DNA from: Verrucomicrobiota bacterium | GTDB lineage: Bacteria > Verrucomicrobiota > Verrucomicrobiia > Verrucomicrobiales > DEV007 | Assembly: GCA_018970725.1 (NCBI GenBank) | Contig: JAGWVU010000044.1 | Span: forward strand, 1-40,487 | Length of the DNA stretch: 40,487 bases | Reading direction: 5' to 3' | Shown: positions 24,534 to 32,684 of the stretch, in pieces | How the letters are laid out: each line of letters starts with the position of its first letter | Numbering within the stretch: position 1 is the stretch's first letter | The notes under the pieces: model-generated | Told to the model about the DNA's origin: nothing | Seen by the model: only the letters and a program-made list of their open reading frames with translations | Database searches by the model: none | Program-made: the position numbers and the translations under genes

Positions 24534-26534
24534 TCAGCTGAATCCGAGGAGCCGGCCTCCCTGGAAAACGAGGAACGAGGCGACCCAAGCCGTTGCCGTC
24601 ATGTAGCCGAATTGGAACAACGCCCATTTCCATGAGTTGGTTTCCCGTCGGACCACGGCGGTGGTGCTGGCGCATTGCATGGCGAACACGTAGAATACCA
24701 TCAGGCTCACATAGGTCAGCGTGGTGAAGGCGGGGGAACCGTCGTCGCGCCGGGCGTCGCGGAAGCGTTGCCGGAGCGCCATCCGCTGGCCTTCCTCGTC
24801 CTCGATTTCGCCCGCTTGATAGGTGATGGCCATGGCGCTGACGAAAACCTCGCGGGCGGCGAAAGAGGCGATGACCCCGATCCCGATCTTCCAATCGAAC
24901 CCGAGCGGGGCGAGGACCGGTTCAATGGCCTTGCCGAGCCTTCCCGCGATGCTCTGTTCCGCCTGTTTGGCGGGATCTTCGTGCTTCGGGTAGCTGTTCG
25001 CCGCCCAGAGCACGATGGTGACGGCGAGGATGATGGTGCCGGCGCGTTTCACGAAGAGCCAGCCGCGCTGCGCCATCTGGAAGGCCACGGAGGCCAGGGC
25101 GGGGAGCTTGTAGGTGGGCAATTCCATGATCGAGGGCCCGGTTTCCGCCCGCTTGAGGAAACGGTTGAAGAGCCAGGCGAAAAAGAAAATCCCCCCGATG
25201 CCACCGGTATAGAGGCCCATGAGAATCAGTGCCCGGGAGAGCGGTGCTACTGTTTCCGTGGGCATCATGGCCGCAATCAGAAGGAGGTAGACCGGAAGCC
25301 GGGCCGAGCAACTGGCAAGCGGGGCGACGAGGATGGTGATGAGCCGGTCCTTCTCGTGTTCGATGGTTCTCGCCCCCATGATGGCCGGCACGGCGCAAGC
25401 GTGGGAACTGAGAAGCGGGACGAAGGATTTCCCGCTTAGCCCGACCCGCGACATGATCCGATCCATCATGAAGGCAATCCTCGGGAGGTAACCGGTGTCC
25501 TCCATCAGGCCGATGAAAAAGAAAAGAATGAGGATCTGCGGCAGGAAGACCACGACTCCGCTGACGCCCGCGAGAATCCCCTCGCACACCAGCGAACGGA
25601 GGTCGCCCTCCGGCAGCCAGCGGCCCACGAGGGTGGCGGCGGAGCCGAAAAGACCCTCGATCCAGCCCATCGGGATTTCCGCGAAACTGAAGATCAGGTA
25701 AAACATCAGGGTCAGAACCAGCAACGCGATGACCGGCCCGAGCACCGGATGGAGGGCGATCTGGTCGATCCTTTCCGTCGGATGCACCCGGGTCGGATCG
25801 ATGATTTGCACCGCGCGGGAGCAGACCTCGCGGATCGCACCGTAGCGGTTCGCGGTCAGTTTGGCCCGCCACTCCGAATCGGCATGAGCCGAGTTCCCGG
25901 AGTCGCCAAGGTAGAGGTGACGGCGGTCGATCGTTCCATCCGCGAGAACGGGGAGATGGCGTAAACTTTCGGGCGGGAGCGGCGCGGAGTGGGTGCTGGG
26001 CCGGAGATGGGGGGAAGAGAGGGCGATGCGGAGTTCGGCCAATCCCTTGCGGGCGGTGGCCTCCATGGTGACGACCGGAACCCCGAGGATTTCTCCGAGA
26101 CGCGCGGCATCGGGCCGGATGCCGCGGGCCTCGGCGATGTCCATCATGTTGAGCACGATAATGGCCGGGATGCCGAGTTCGAGGATTTGGCTGGCGAGGA
26201 AGAGGTGCCGTTCCGCGTTGGAGGCATCCACGACGCAGATCACGAGATCCGGCCGCGGAACATCGGGCATGCGGCCGAGGAGGACATCGCGCAGGATGGC
26301 TTCATCGGGCGACTGGTGATGGAGGCTGTAGGCTCCCGGGAGGTCGATGAGCCGGAGGGCTTTGCCGTGTTGGTCGTAGGCCAGGCCCTCCCTGCGTTCG
26401 ACCGTGACGCCGGGGTAGTTGGCGACTTTCTGCCGCAGACCGGTGAGGGCGTTGAAGAGGGTGGACTTGCCGCAGTTGGGGTTGCCGGCCAGGGCGACCA
26501 CCCGGGGACCGGATGACGGGGAGGCCGGATTCAT
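24534..26534 (-). CDS. feoB: Ferrous iron transport protein B
   Basis: A 666-residue Fe(II) transporter with an N-terminal G-protein domain and a C-terminal multi-helix membrane domain. G motifs are GNPNCGKST, TVERREG, DLPGAYS and NMMD. The membrane part includes the Cys-containing LSSHACAVPAIMGARTIEHE and APLASCSARLPVYLLL segments characteristic of FeoB. The ATG at 26534 overlaps the feoA stop by four bases. The frame is open far upstream of this ATG but that extension is low-complexity and antisense-like. Expression is likely iron-regulated through the palindrome upstream of feoA. Confidence 0.97.
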   Translation of the reverse strand: MNPASPSSGPRVVALAGNPNCGKSTLFNALTGLRQKVANYPGVTVERREGLAYDQHGKALRLIDLPGAYSLHHQSPDEAILRDVLLGRMPDVPRPDLVICVVDASNAERHLFLASQILELGIPAIIVLNMMDIAEARGIRPDAARLGEILGVPVVTMEATARKGLAELRIALSSPHLRPSTHSAPLPPESLRHLPVLADGTIDRRHLYLGDSGNSAHADSEWRAKLTANRYGAIREVCSRAVQIIDPTRVHPTERIDQIALHPVLGPVIALLVLTLMFYLIFSFAEIPMGWIEGLFGSAATLVGRWLPEGDLRSLVCEGILAGVSGVVVFLPQILILFFFIGLMEDTGYLPRIAFMMDRIMSRVGLSGKSFVPLLSSHACAVPAIMGARTIEHEKDRLITILVAPLASCSARLPVYLLLIAAMMPTETVAPLSRALILMGLYTGGIGGIFFFAWLFNRFLKRAETGPSIMELPTYKLPALASVAFQMAQRGWLFVKRAGTIILAVTIVLWAANSYPKHEDPAKQAEQSIAGRLGKAIEPVLAPLGFDWKIGIGVIASFAAREVFVSAMAITYQAGEIEDEEGQRMALRQRFRDARRDDGSPAFTTLTYVSLMVFYVFAMQCASTTAVVRRETNSWKWALFQFGYMTATAWVASFLVFQGGRLLGFS

Positions 26535-26788
26535 GGGTTGGACTCGCCTGAAGCCACCGGTTCCACTTGAACGGAGCGGGCCTCGCGGAGGCGGAGGGCG
26601 AGCAGGGAATGCCCGACTTGAATTTGCAGGGGATCGCGCAAGGGGGCGCGCCGGAGAAGGCGGATGTGGGTGCCCGGGAGAAGACCGAGTTCCTGAAGAC
26701 GGAAAGAGGCGGGACCGGAGCAGGAGACGACGACCGCATCCGCGCGGGGGGGAAGCCGATCGATGGTGGTGAAGCGGGCTGGGTTCAT
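26531..26788 (-). CDS. feoA: FeoA family protein
   Basis: An 85-residue SH3-like protein that associates with FeoB. Family features are FRLQELGLLPGTHIRLLRRA, then DPLQIQVGHSLLALRL with the RxxEAxxVxV-type end. The length is normal. Its stop codon overlaps the feoB start by four bases. A Fur-like palindrome lies 25 bases upstream of its ATG. Confidence 0.93.
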   Translation of the reverse strand: MNPARFTTIDRLPPRADAVVVSCSGPASFRLQELGLLPGTHIRLLRRAPLRDPLQIQVGHSLLALRLREARSVQVEPVASGESNP

Positions 26789-26812
26789 GGGCGTCGGGGG
26801 GAACGGTGCAAT

Positions 26813-26827
26813 TGAGACTCAGTATCA
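26813..26827 (-). promoter_or_regulatory. Candidate Fur/DtxR-type operator upstream of feoA
   Basis: TGAGACT-C-AGTATCA is a 7-1-7 inverted repeat with six of seven arm positions matching, in the geometry of Fur-family sites (arms around one central base). It sits 25 bases before the feoA start codon, within a short (152-base) divergent gap, where repressor binding would block feoABC transcription. Identity of the regulator is inferred; no fur gene is in this window. Confidence 0.5.
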
Positions 26828-26940
26828 GGCTTTGCCGTTCAATACGTGCGGGTGCGCGACCCCGCAACAACAAAACAAGCCGCCCGGCCTGCTTTGCGAG
26901 CGGGGGATGACAGAACGGGAATCGGGCGTAGAATGGGGCC

Positions 26941-27717
26941 ATGACCGGGTCTGGATGGATATGGCTGGCTTTGTCCACGGCGTGCTTCCTGGGGGGGTTC
27001 GCGCAGTCGGTGCTGGCGTTGCGGCGCGGGCTCTATCAGCCGCCGATGAGCAAACTTCTGGCGATGGCGGCCGGTTTCACCGGGCAATGTGTCTTTCTGG
27101 CGGTGCGGGGCGGGGCGGCGGGGCGATGCCCCATCACCAGTCCCCAGGAGATCCTCGTCTTTGTGAGTTGGAGCGCGGTGCTCCTCTATTTCGTGCTCGG
27201 GCGGGCTTTCCGCCTTTCGCTTCTGGGCCTGTTCATCGCTCCGATGGTGAGCCTTTTCCAGTTGTTGGCCTTACCTTTTCTCAGACAACCCGCTGAGCAT
27301 CGCCCTGCCGGTGATTACTGGTTGGAAATGCATGCGTCGGTCTCGCTGCTGGCTTACGGCGCGTTCGCACTGGCCTGCATCGCCGGGGTGATGTTTCTCG
27401 TGCAGGACCATTTCCTGCGCCGCGGGGAGTTGCAGGCGCTGACCTACGAGTTGCCCCCGGTCACCAATCTGGCCACGGCCATCGTGCGGTTGATGTCGAT
27501 CGGGCTGGTGCTCCTCAGTATCGGGATCGCCAGTGGATTCGGCACCGTCCGTCCGCCGAGCGGCCTGCACCTGCTGCTTTCGGTGGGCGTCTGGCTCGCC
27601 TATGCCGTGCTTTTGGCCGTAAAATGGTGGAAGGGATTGCCGTCCTTGGAAACGGCCCGCGCCGCCGTGATCGTCTTCGGGTTGCCCGTGATCACGCTGC
27701 TCATGCTGGAACACTGA
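26941..27717 (+). CDS. HemX/CcsA-like membrane protein (cytochrome c assembly family)
   Basis: A 258-residue integral membrane protein with about eight hydrophobic helices. Landmarks are SPQEILVFVSWSAVLLYF, then LEMHASVSLLAYGAFALAC with the conserved histidine, a VQDHFLRR loop and a late helix pair. This matches the CcmC/CcsA-HemX family, whose members handle haem at the membrane or modulate HemA. The gene directly precedes hemA with 49 bases between, the usual hemX-hemA arrangement, so a HemX role is favoured. The window also encodes three c-type cytochromes, so a CcsA-like assembly role cannot be excluded. Confidence 0.82.
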   Translation: MTGSGWIWLALSTACFLGGFAQSVLALRRGLYQPPMSKLLAMAAGFTGQCVFLAVRGGAAGRCPITSPQEILVFVSWSAVLLYFVLGRAFRLSLLGLFIAPMVSLFQLLALPFLRQPAEHRPAGDYWLEMHASVSLLAYGAFALACIAGVMFLVQDHFLRRGELQALTYELPPVTNLATAIVRLMSIGLVLLSIGIASGFGTVRPPSGLHLLLSVGVWLAYAVLLAVKWWKGLPSLETARAAVIVFGLPVITLLMLEH

Positions 27718-27766
27718 AGCCGAAGTTGAACCCATCGCCCGCTCCTTGGTCGAAGCCTCCCCGCGA

Positions 27767-28834
27767 ATGAATCTGATTTGCCTTGGCATCAGTCACCAGA
27801 CCGCCCCCGTCGAGATCCGGGAGCGGATGGCGTTCGCCGAAAAGGAACTGCCCGATGCCCTCCGCGAACTGGTGGGGCCCGTGGGGTTGCGCGAAGCGGT
27901 GGTGCTCAACACCTGCAACCGCGTCGAGGTCTACGCCGTGGCCGACCACGCGGGAAACGGGTTCGCCGGGATGGAGGACTATTTCCGGCGCCGCTTTGAT
28001 CTGGCGGATGGCGATGACCTTCCGTTCTACCGGAAGTCAGATCGGGAGGGGGCCATCCACCTTTTCCGGGTCGCCAGCGGCTTGGAGTCGATGGTCCTCG
28101 GGGAAACGGAAATTTTCGGCCAGGTGAAGAAGGCCTACGCCACGGCCCAGAGCGCGGGCACCACGTCCCGCGTCCTCAACAAGCTGTTCCAGCAATCGTT
28201 CCAGGTGGGCAAGCACCTGCGCAACAGCACCCAGATCCAGAGGGGATCGACCTCGGTCGGTTCTGTGGCGGTGGACTTGGCGGAAAAGGTTTTCGGGGAC
28301 CTGAAGAGTTGCCACGTCATGCTGATCGGAGCGGGGGACATGAGCCGGGTGGTGGCCCAAAGTTTGCTCTCCCGCGGGGCCTGCAGCGTCATCGTCTCCA
28401 ACCGCTCCCATGACCGGGCGGTCGAACTCGCTGCGGCGATCGGAGGCGAGGCAATCCGCTTTGACGATTGGGAAAGCAGGGTGCCGGGCACGGATATCAT
28501 CATCAGCTCCACCTCGGCCCCCCACATCGTGATCCATGCCGCGTCCATCGCCGCGGCCATGAAGTCCCGCCGGGGCAGGCCCTTGATTGTGATCGACATC
28601 GCCGTGCCCCGGGACGTGGATCCGAAGGTGGCGCGAATTCCGGATGTCTATCTCTATCCCATCGACGCTCTCGCCCAGATCGCGGATGCGGCGCGGCAGA
28701 AGCGGGAGGCCCAGATCCGCCAGTGTGACCAAGTCTTGGGCAAATACCTCGAGGAAAAGGGGATCGCCGCGCTGGACCCGATGCCCCCGGGGATTTCCCC
28801 GGTCAGGGCGGAGCCCGGCGGGGCGGCCGGTTGA
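27767..28834 (+). CDS. hemA: Glutamyl-tRNA reductase
   Basis: A 355-residue NADPH-dependent enzyme reducing glutamyl-tRNA to glutamate-1-semialdehyde, the first step of C5-pathway tetrapyrrole synthesis. Catalytic Cys50 lies in NTCNRVE; ISHQTAPVEIRERMAF and GLESMVLGETEIFGQVK are canonical, and the NADP-binding motif GAGDMSR is present. The protein is clearly shorter than the usual 410-450 residues: after the NADP domain only ~35 residues remain, so the helical dimerisation domain is largely missing. The ATG at 27767 is preferred over a TTG at 27746. It follows the HemX-like gene in the same operon. Confidence 0.95.
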   Translation: MNLICLGISHQTAPVEIRERMAFAEKELPDALRELVGPVGLREAVVLNTCNRVEVYAVADHAGNGFAGMEDYFRRRFDLADGDDLPFYRKSDREGAIHLFRVASGLESMVLGETEIFGQVKKAYATAQSAGTTSRVLNKLFQQSFQVGKHLRNSTQIQRGSTSVGSVAVDLAEKVFGDLKSCHVMLIGAGDMSRVVAQSLLSRGACSVIVSNRSHDRAVELAAAIGGEAIRFDDWESRVPGTDIIISSTSAPHIVIHAASIAAAMKSRRGRPLIVIDIAVPRDVDPKVARIPDVYLYPIDALAQIADAARQKREAQIRQCDQVLGKYLEEKGIAALDPMPPGISPVRAEPGGAAG

Positions 28835-28875
28835 GCGTCTGCTTGTCAGGGGAACAATCGCATCCATAGTGAGGG

Positions 28876-29868
28876 GTGATCGAGCATTCGGTGTTGGGGC
28901 GTCCGGGCGGAGATAACGCCCTCTGGGTCAGGGTGAACACCGGCCAAAAAATCCACCGGCTTCTCTTCGATTGCGGCAGCGGCTGCGTCGGGCCGCTCGG
29001 GTCCGCCGAACTCCAGGAGGTCGATCACCTCTTCTTCTCCCACTTCCACATGGATCATGTGGCCGGGTTCGATGGCTTTTTCCGGGTCAACTTCAACCGG
29101 GAGGGCAAACCGGTGCATGTCTGGGGACCGGCGGGGACGATCGATCTCATGCACCACCGCTTCCGGGGTTTCTGGTGGAATTTGCACGAGGAACAGACCG
29201 GAAGCTGGGTGGTTCACGAGATTCAGGAGGACCGGGTCCTCGCGGCCCGGATGGAGGTGTCCGAGGCATTCGCGGTGCGGCACCCCGCGGAGGATGGGGA
29301 GATCGAGCCGATTCTCTCCCTTCCCGATTACCGGGTCTCGGCCCGGCTTCTGGACCACCGCGGTCCCTCGGTGGCCTACCGGGTCGATGAAGAACCCCGC
29401 CTCAACGTGCATCCGGAACGCCTCGCGGCCTCGGGTCTGCGGCCCGGTCCTTGGATCCAGAAACTGAAGGAACTTGGGGTGACCGGTCCGGTGGAGGTCC
29501 ACGGCCAGTCTCTCGACCTGGCGCTTCTCCGGGCCGATCTCTTGGAACGTTCCCCGGGGAACTCCATCGCCTACCTCACTGATTTCCGCTTGGACGAGGA
29601 CTGGATGGAACGGCTGACCCCCTGGCTCACGGGGTGTGAGGTGGTCATTTGCGAGGCGCAATACGCCAGGAGCGATGCCCCTCTGGCGGTCCAACACCAC
29701 CACTCCACCACCGCCGAAGTGGCGGAACTGGCCAGACGTGCCGGAGTCGGACGCCTCGAGTTGTTTCATCTCTCCCGGCGCTACCCGGAATTCATCTGGA
29801 AGGACATGCTCCGGGAAGCACGCGCGATTTTCCCCCGGACCGCCTTTCCTCCGGCTTGGAATCTCTGA
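28876..29868 (+). CDS. RNase Z-like metallo-beta-lactamase-fold hydrolase
   Basis: A 330-residue zinc hydrolase. The metal motif is SHFHMDHVAG (H56, H58, D60, H61). A C-terminal HHHSTTAEVAELARRAGV followed by LELFHLSRRY is the tRNase Z pattern with further zinc ligands. Residues 100-230 are more divergent than in typical RNase Z and the exosite arm is not recognised, so it may be a paralogue acting on another substrate. The start is a GTG at 28876 with AGTGAGGG directly before it. It lies 41 bases after hemA. Confidence 0.82.
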   Translation: MIEHSVLGRPGGDNALWVRVNTGQKIHRLLFDCGSGCVGPLGSAELQEVDHLFFSHFHMDHVAGFDGFFRVNFNREGKPVHVWGPAGTIDLMHHRFRGFWWNLHEEQTGSWVVHEIQEDRVLAARMEVSEAFAVRHPAEDGEIEPILSLPDYRVSARLLDHRGPSVAYRVDEEPRLNVHPERLAASGLRPGPWIQKLKELGVTGPVEVHGQSLDLALLRADLLERSPGNSIAYLTDFRLDEDWMERLTPWLTGCEVVICEAQYARSDAPLAVQHHHSTTAEVAELARRAGVGRLELFHLSRRYPEFIWKDMLREARAIFPRTAFPPAWNL

Positions 29869-29921
29869 TCGGTCGGTCACGGAGGCGCTCGCGGGCGCTG
29901 CAGGGAGCCCCGGGGGGATCC

Positions 29922-30788
29922 TCAACGGACGACTGGGGGAACGTCGTCCTCCCCAAGCTCAATCCCGAGAAAGGCCGCCAAATCACCAAAAGGGACGTTG
30001 ATCGTGATGTCAGACAACGCTTTCAGCCTCCGCGAGATACTGCGCAGCGGATCCCCGTTGCGGAACTCGAACTCCATGAGGGCGATTTTTTTCCCGGCGG
30101 CCTGGGCGATCTTGATGGCGGGAACATAGTCTCCGTCCCCTGAAAAGAGAATGGCAAGATCATAGTCCGGAAGATGATGGATCAGATCGACCGCCAAGCC
30201 AATGTCCACCCCCTTTTCACGCCCCAGCTTTCGTTCCGGATCCAGCAGAAAGCAGGGCTGCCATCCGGGTCGGTGAAAACGCACGAACGGATGTTCTTCG
30301 GAGATCTTGTCCTGCATCGCGTGCCACTCGGCGAGTCGGCGCTGCATCAATTCCCGGTTCTCGCGGCAAACCTTGCGATACCATTCAATCGTCCTCTGTT
30401 TTCCCTTCGCGGTCGTCTTGCGTTTGAGTTCCTCCTGAATCGCCTCATCGCGGATTTTTTCCATCAAGGTTTCCCAAGAGTCATGGACCCAGTCCGCGTG
30501 AGGATGGTAGTCCAATTCGTTGATGACATACCAACGCACGGAGAATTCGCGCGCGTTGAGTTCTTGGGCGATTTTGCTGAAAAACCAACCCCACGAGGCA
30601 TTGCGGGGAAGGTAGTCGCCCCGGTGAAACTCCGCGCGATACAACCAGCGGATGGAGGAAAGAAAGTTTTCGCCATCAATGAACACCATGACCCTGGGGC
30701 CATTGGGACGACTCTCTGCGCCGTGGAGTTCGGTCAGGGAGGGTTGTGCTTGGGAGGAACATCCGGTCCAATTTGGTTCTGGATTCAT
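29922..30788 (-). CDS. NYN domain protein (putative PIN-like ribonuclease, LabA/DUF88 type)
   Basis: A 288-residue protein with a PIN-like NYN nuclease fold. Acidic metal-binding positions appear in VMVFIDGENF, in GVDIGLAVDLI and in LAILFSGDGDYVP, the order expected of LabA-type NYN domains. Between the first and second motif lies a highly charged, mostly helical insertion of about 100 residues (RDEAIQEELKRKTTAKGKQ onward), which is larger than usual. A C-terminal SRRLKALSDITINVP segment completes the fold. An RNA substrate is likely but unproven. The ATG at 30788 begins after a long unrelated open stretch. One sampled line (30361-30420) is 53% GC, below the core of the window. Confidence 0.82.
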   Translation of the reverse strand: MNPEPNWTGCSSQAQPSLTELHGAESRPNGPRVMVFIDGENFLSSIRWLYRAEFHRGDYLPRNASWGWFFSKIAQELNAREFSVRWYVINELDYHPHADWVHDSWETLMEKIRDEAIQEELKRKTTAKGKQRTIEWYRKVCRENRELMQRRLAEWHAMQDKISEEHPFVRFHRPGWQPCFLLDPERKLGREKGVDIGLAVDLIHHLPDYDLAILFSGDGDYVPAIKIAQAAGKKIALMEFEFRNGDPLRSISRRLKALSDITINVPFGDLAAFLGIELGEDDVPPVVR

Positions 30789-31021
30789 CTTTGTTTTTGG
30801 GTTGCCTCTTCGGCCGGAGGTTCTCAGGGGGGGGCGGAGAAATTTTGGGTGAAAATCCGAAATTCTCGCTTCACCGCTGGCTCCGTTCGGGCCAGCCACC
30901 TCACCTTACCTTGACTGCGCCCAGCGCTGCCATCGGCGCGGCTTGCGAGATTTACGTTGGAGTTACAACTCTCCGGCTTGGTCTTCACACCATCTTTACA
31001 TGGCTTCGGAAAAATGGGCTC

Positions 31022-32302
31022 ATGAATTCCACCTACCTCGCTCAGACCCTCGGACTGGCTTCCGCTGCCATCCTCGCCACCACGGGCCCAGCCTCGGCGC
31101 AGCAAGCTCCTCCTCCGCCCAGGCCGTCTCAGGCCTCACGGCAAGCGCCGGCCCAGCGGCCCACCATGATGCCGCGCATCCCCTCCCTCCCGGTTGGTGC
31201 TTCCCAGCCCGGCGGTCCATTGCCAGGGCTTACCCAAACCGAGCTGGCCAATTTCGGCGCCGGCCTCGATGAATTCGAAAACGCCGAAACGCCCGCCGGC
31301 GGTCTCGGGCCCATCTTCAATGACGTCTCTTGCGTCTCTTGCCATAACGCCGGCGGCACCGGCGGTGGCAGTACCGTCAACGTGACCCGCTTCGGGCTGC
31401 GCGATGCCAACGGATTCGATCCCCTCGAGGACTTGGGCGGCTCCCTCCTGCAGCGCCAGGCCATTGCTCCCGGCGCTCGTGAAATTGTCCCCGGTCAGGC
31501 CAACGTCATCGCCATGCGCCAATCCACCCCGTTGTTCGGTCTCGGCTTGATCGAAGCCATTCCGGATGCCGCGATCCTTGAGAACGCCAAACGTCCGCCG
31601 GTGAACGGGATCCGCGGCCGGGCCAACCAAATCACCGATGTCGTCAGCGGCCAAGTCCGGACCGGACGGTTCGGGTGGAAAGCGCAGCAGGCCACCATTC
31701 TGGCCTTTTCCGCGGACGCCTATGTCAATGAGATGGGCGTCACCAACCGCTTTTTCTCCAAGGAGAATGCGCCCAATGGAGATCCCGATCTCCTCGCCAA
31801 ATTCGATGCCGTGGCCGATCCGGAAGACACCGTCGATCCTGCCACGGGCAAAGCGGACATTGATGCCTCCGCGGACTTCATGCGCTTTCTGGCGCCGCCC
31901 CAACCGTTGCCGCTCTCTCCCTCCGCCATCGCCGGACGCGGTCTGTTCACCAGTGCCTTGACCGATTGCGCCGTTTGTCACAAGCCCTCCATGACCACGG
32001 GTCCCAGCCCGGTCGCCGCGTTATCCAAAAAGCCGGTCAATCTGTATTCGGATCTCCTCGTCCATGACATGGGAAGCCTTGGCGACGGGATCACGCAAGG
32101 CAATGTCAGGGGAAATGAGATGCGCACCGCTCCTCTGTGGGGCCTGCGCCTCAGCGCGCCCTATCTTCACGACGGCCGCGCCCCCGGCATCGATGCCGCG
32201 ATTCGCGCTCACGACGGCGAAGCCGCCGTTTCCCGGGAAAAATACCTCCGCCTTTCCCCGGTCCAACGCCAGCAGATGATCGATTTTCTGCGGTCGCTTT
32301 AA
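31022..32302 (+). CDS. Exported di-haem oxidoreductase (DUF1111/DHOR family)
   Basis: A 426-residue periplasmic protein. A signal peptide with an Ala-rich core (about residues 1-26, ending ASAQQ) is followed by a Pro-rich linker, then two haem-binding motifs: CVSCH (104-108) and CAVCH (316-320). GPIFNDVSCVSCHNAGG and the C-terminal MRTAPLWGLRLSAPYLHDGR are diagnostic of DUF1111 'di-haem oxidoreductase' proteins, which resemble MauG/CcpA peroxidases and often handle metals or peroxides in the periplasm. No partner is adjacent. It has its own 230-base leader region upstream, and a hairpin follows the stop. Confidence 0.9.
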   Translation: MNSTYLAQTLGLASAAILATTGPASAQQAPPPPRPSQASRQAPAQRPTMMPRIPSLPVGASQPGGPLPGLTQTELANFGAGLDEFENAETPAGGLGPIFNDVSCVSCHNAGGTGGGSTVNVTRFGLRDANGFDPLEDLGGSLLQRQAIAPGAREIVPGQANVIAMRQSTPLFGLGLIEAIPDAAILENAKRPPVNGIRGRANQITDVVSGQVRTGRFGWKAQQATILAFSADAYVNEMGVTNRFFSKENAPNGDPDLLAKFDAVADPEDTVDPATGKADIDASADFMRFLAPPQPLPLSPSAIAGRGLFTSALTDCAVCHKPSMTTGPSPVAALSKKPVNLYSDLLVHDMGSLGDGITQGNVRGNEMRTAPLWGLRLSAPYLHDGRAPGIDAAIRAHDGEAAVSREKYLRLSPVQRQQMIDFLRSL

Positions 32303-32332
32303 GCATCGGGCGCTGCTCTCTGCAAAACTTCG

Positions 32333-32363
32333 AACCGCCGCGGAGTGCCGCCTCCCGGCGGTT
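32333..32363 (+). terminator. Hairpin after the di-haem gene, candidate transcription end
   Basis: AACCGCCG (32333-32340) pairs perfectly with CGGCGGTT (32356-32363) across a 15-base loop. It starts 31 bases after the stop codon. There is no uninterrupted T-run, only GCTTCTTGC, so this may instead be a REP-like palindrome. Confidence 0.3.
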
Positions 32364-32509
32364 GCTTCTTGCAAGGGGCCAAAGCGATTCTGCACCGCCA
32401 TCAACCCAGGGTTTCCTCTGTCTCGATCCCGGAAGCTGGAATGGATATCGATACAGATGCAGACGCGGCCTCGTTGAGAGGGCTTCAAAAGGCCACAATG
32501 GAAAACCCA

Positions 32510-32527
32510 AACGGTCAAGCGGGATGA
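32510..32527 (+). repeat. Dispersed repeat copy (AACGGTCAAGCGGGATGA), upstream of omptin
   Basis: Eighteen bases identical to 33941-33958 on the same strand, so the pair flanks the omptin gene as direct repeats 1.43 kb apart. The 3' half, AAGCGGGATGA, also occurs at 5126-5136 and, inverted, at 5219-5229. Confidence 0.7.
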
Positions 32528-32645
32528 CCATGGTTCCGGGCTGGTCGGTCACGATCTGGGGCCTTTTCGGGCGCACCGGGCTCTCCGTCTGACTCAGACT
32601 GGGGATCGATGGGGATGGTGGGGCGAGCCGCGGCGGAACTGTGTC

Positions 32646-32673
32646 TTGACAGGAGCGGTCACCTTCCTAGGAT
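32646..32673 (+). promoter_or_regulatory. Candidate sigma-70 promoter for the omptin gene
   Basis: TTGACA (32646-32651, perfect -35) and TAGGAT (32668-32673) are separated by 16 bases. Transcription would start about five bases before the ATG at 32685, giving an almost leaderless mRNA; no ribosome-binding site is visible upstream of that ATG. Confidence 0.45.
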
Positions 32674-32684
32674 TGTCGGCAACC

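Larger units (their letters stand above)
32303..32684. other. Intergenic region (382 bp) between the di-haem and omptin genes
   Basis: No gene is supported here. It contains a hairpin (32333-32363), one copy of the dispersed repeat (32510-32527) and the omptin promoter (32646-32673). The remaining sequence shows no recognised feature. Confidence 0.5.

Noticed and set aside
26535-26978. N-terminal extension of FeoB by 148 residues
   Set aside because: It covers feoA and the operator region and is Pro/Ser/Arg-rich; the ATG overlapping the feoA stop is the normal FeoB start.
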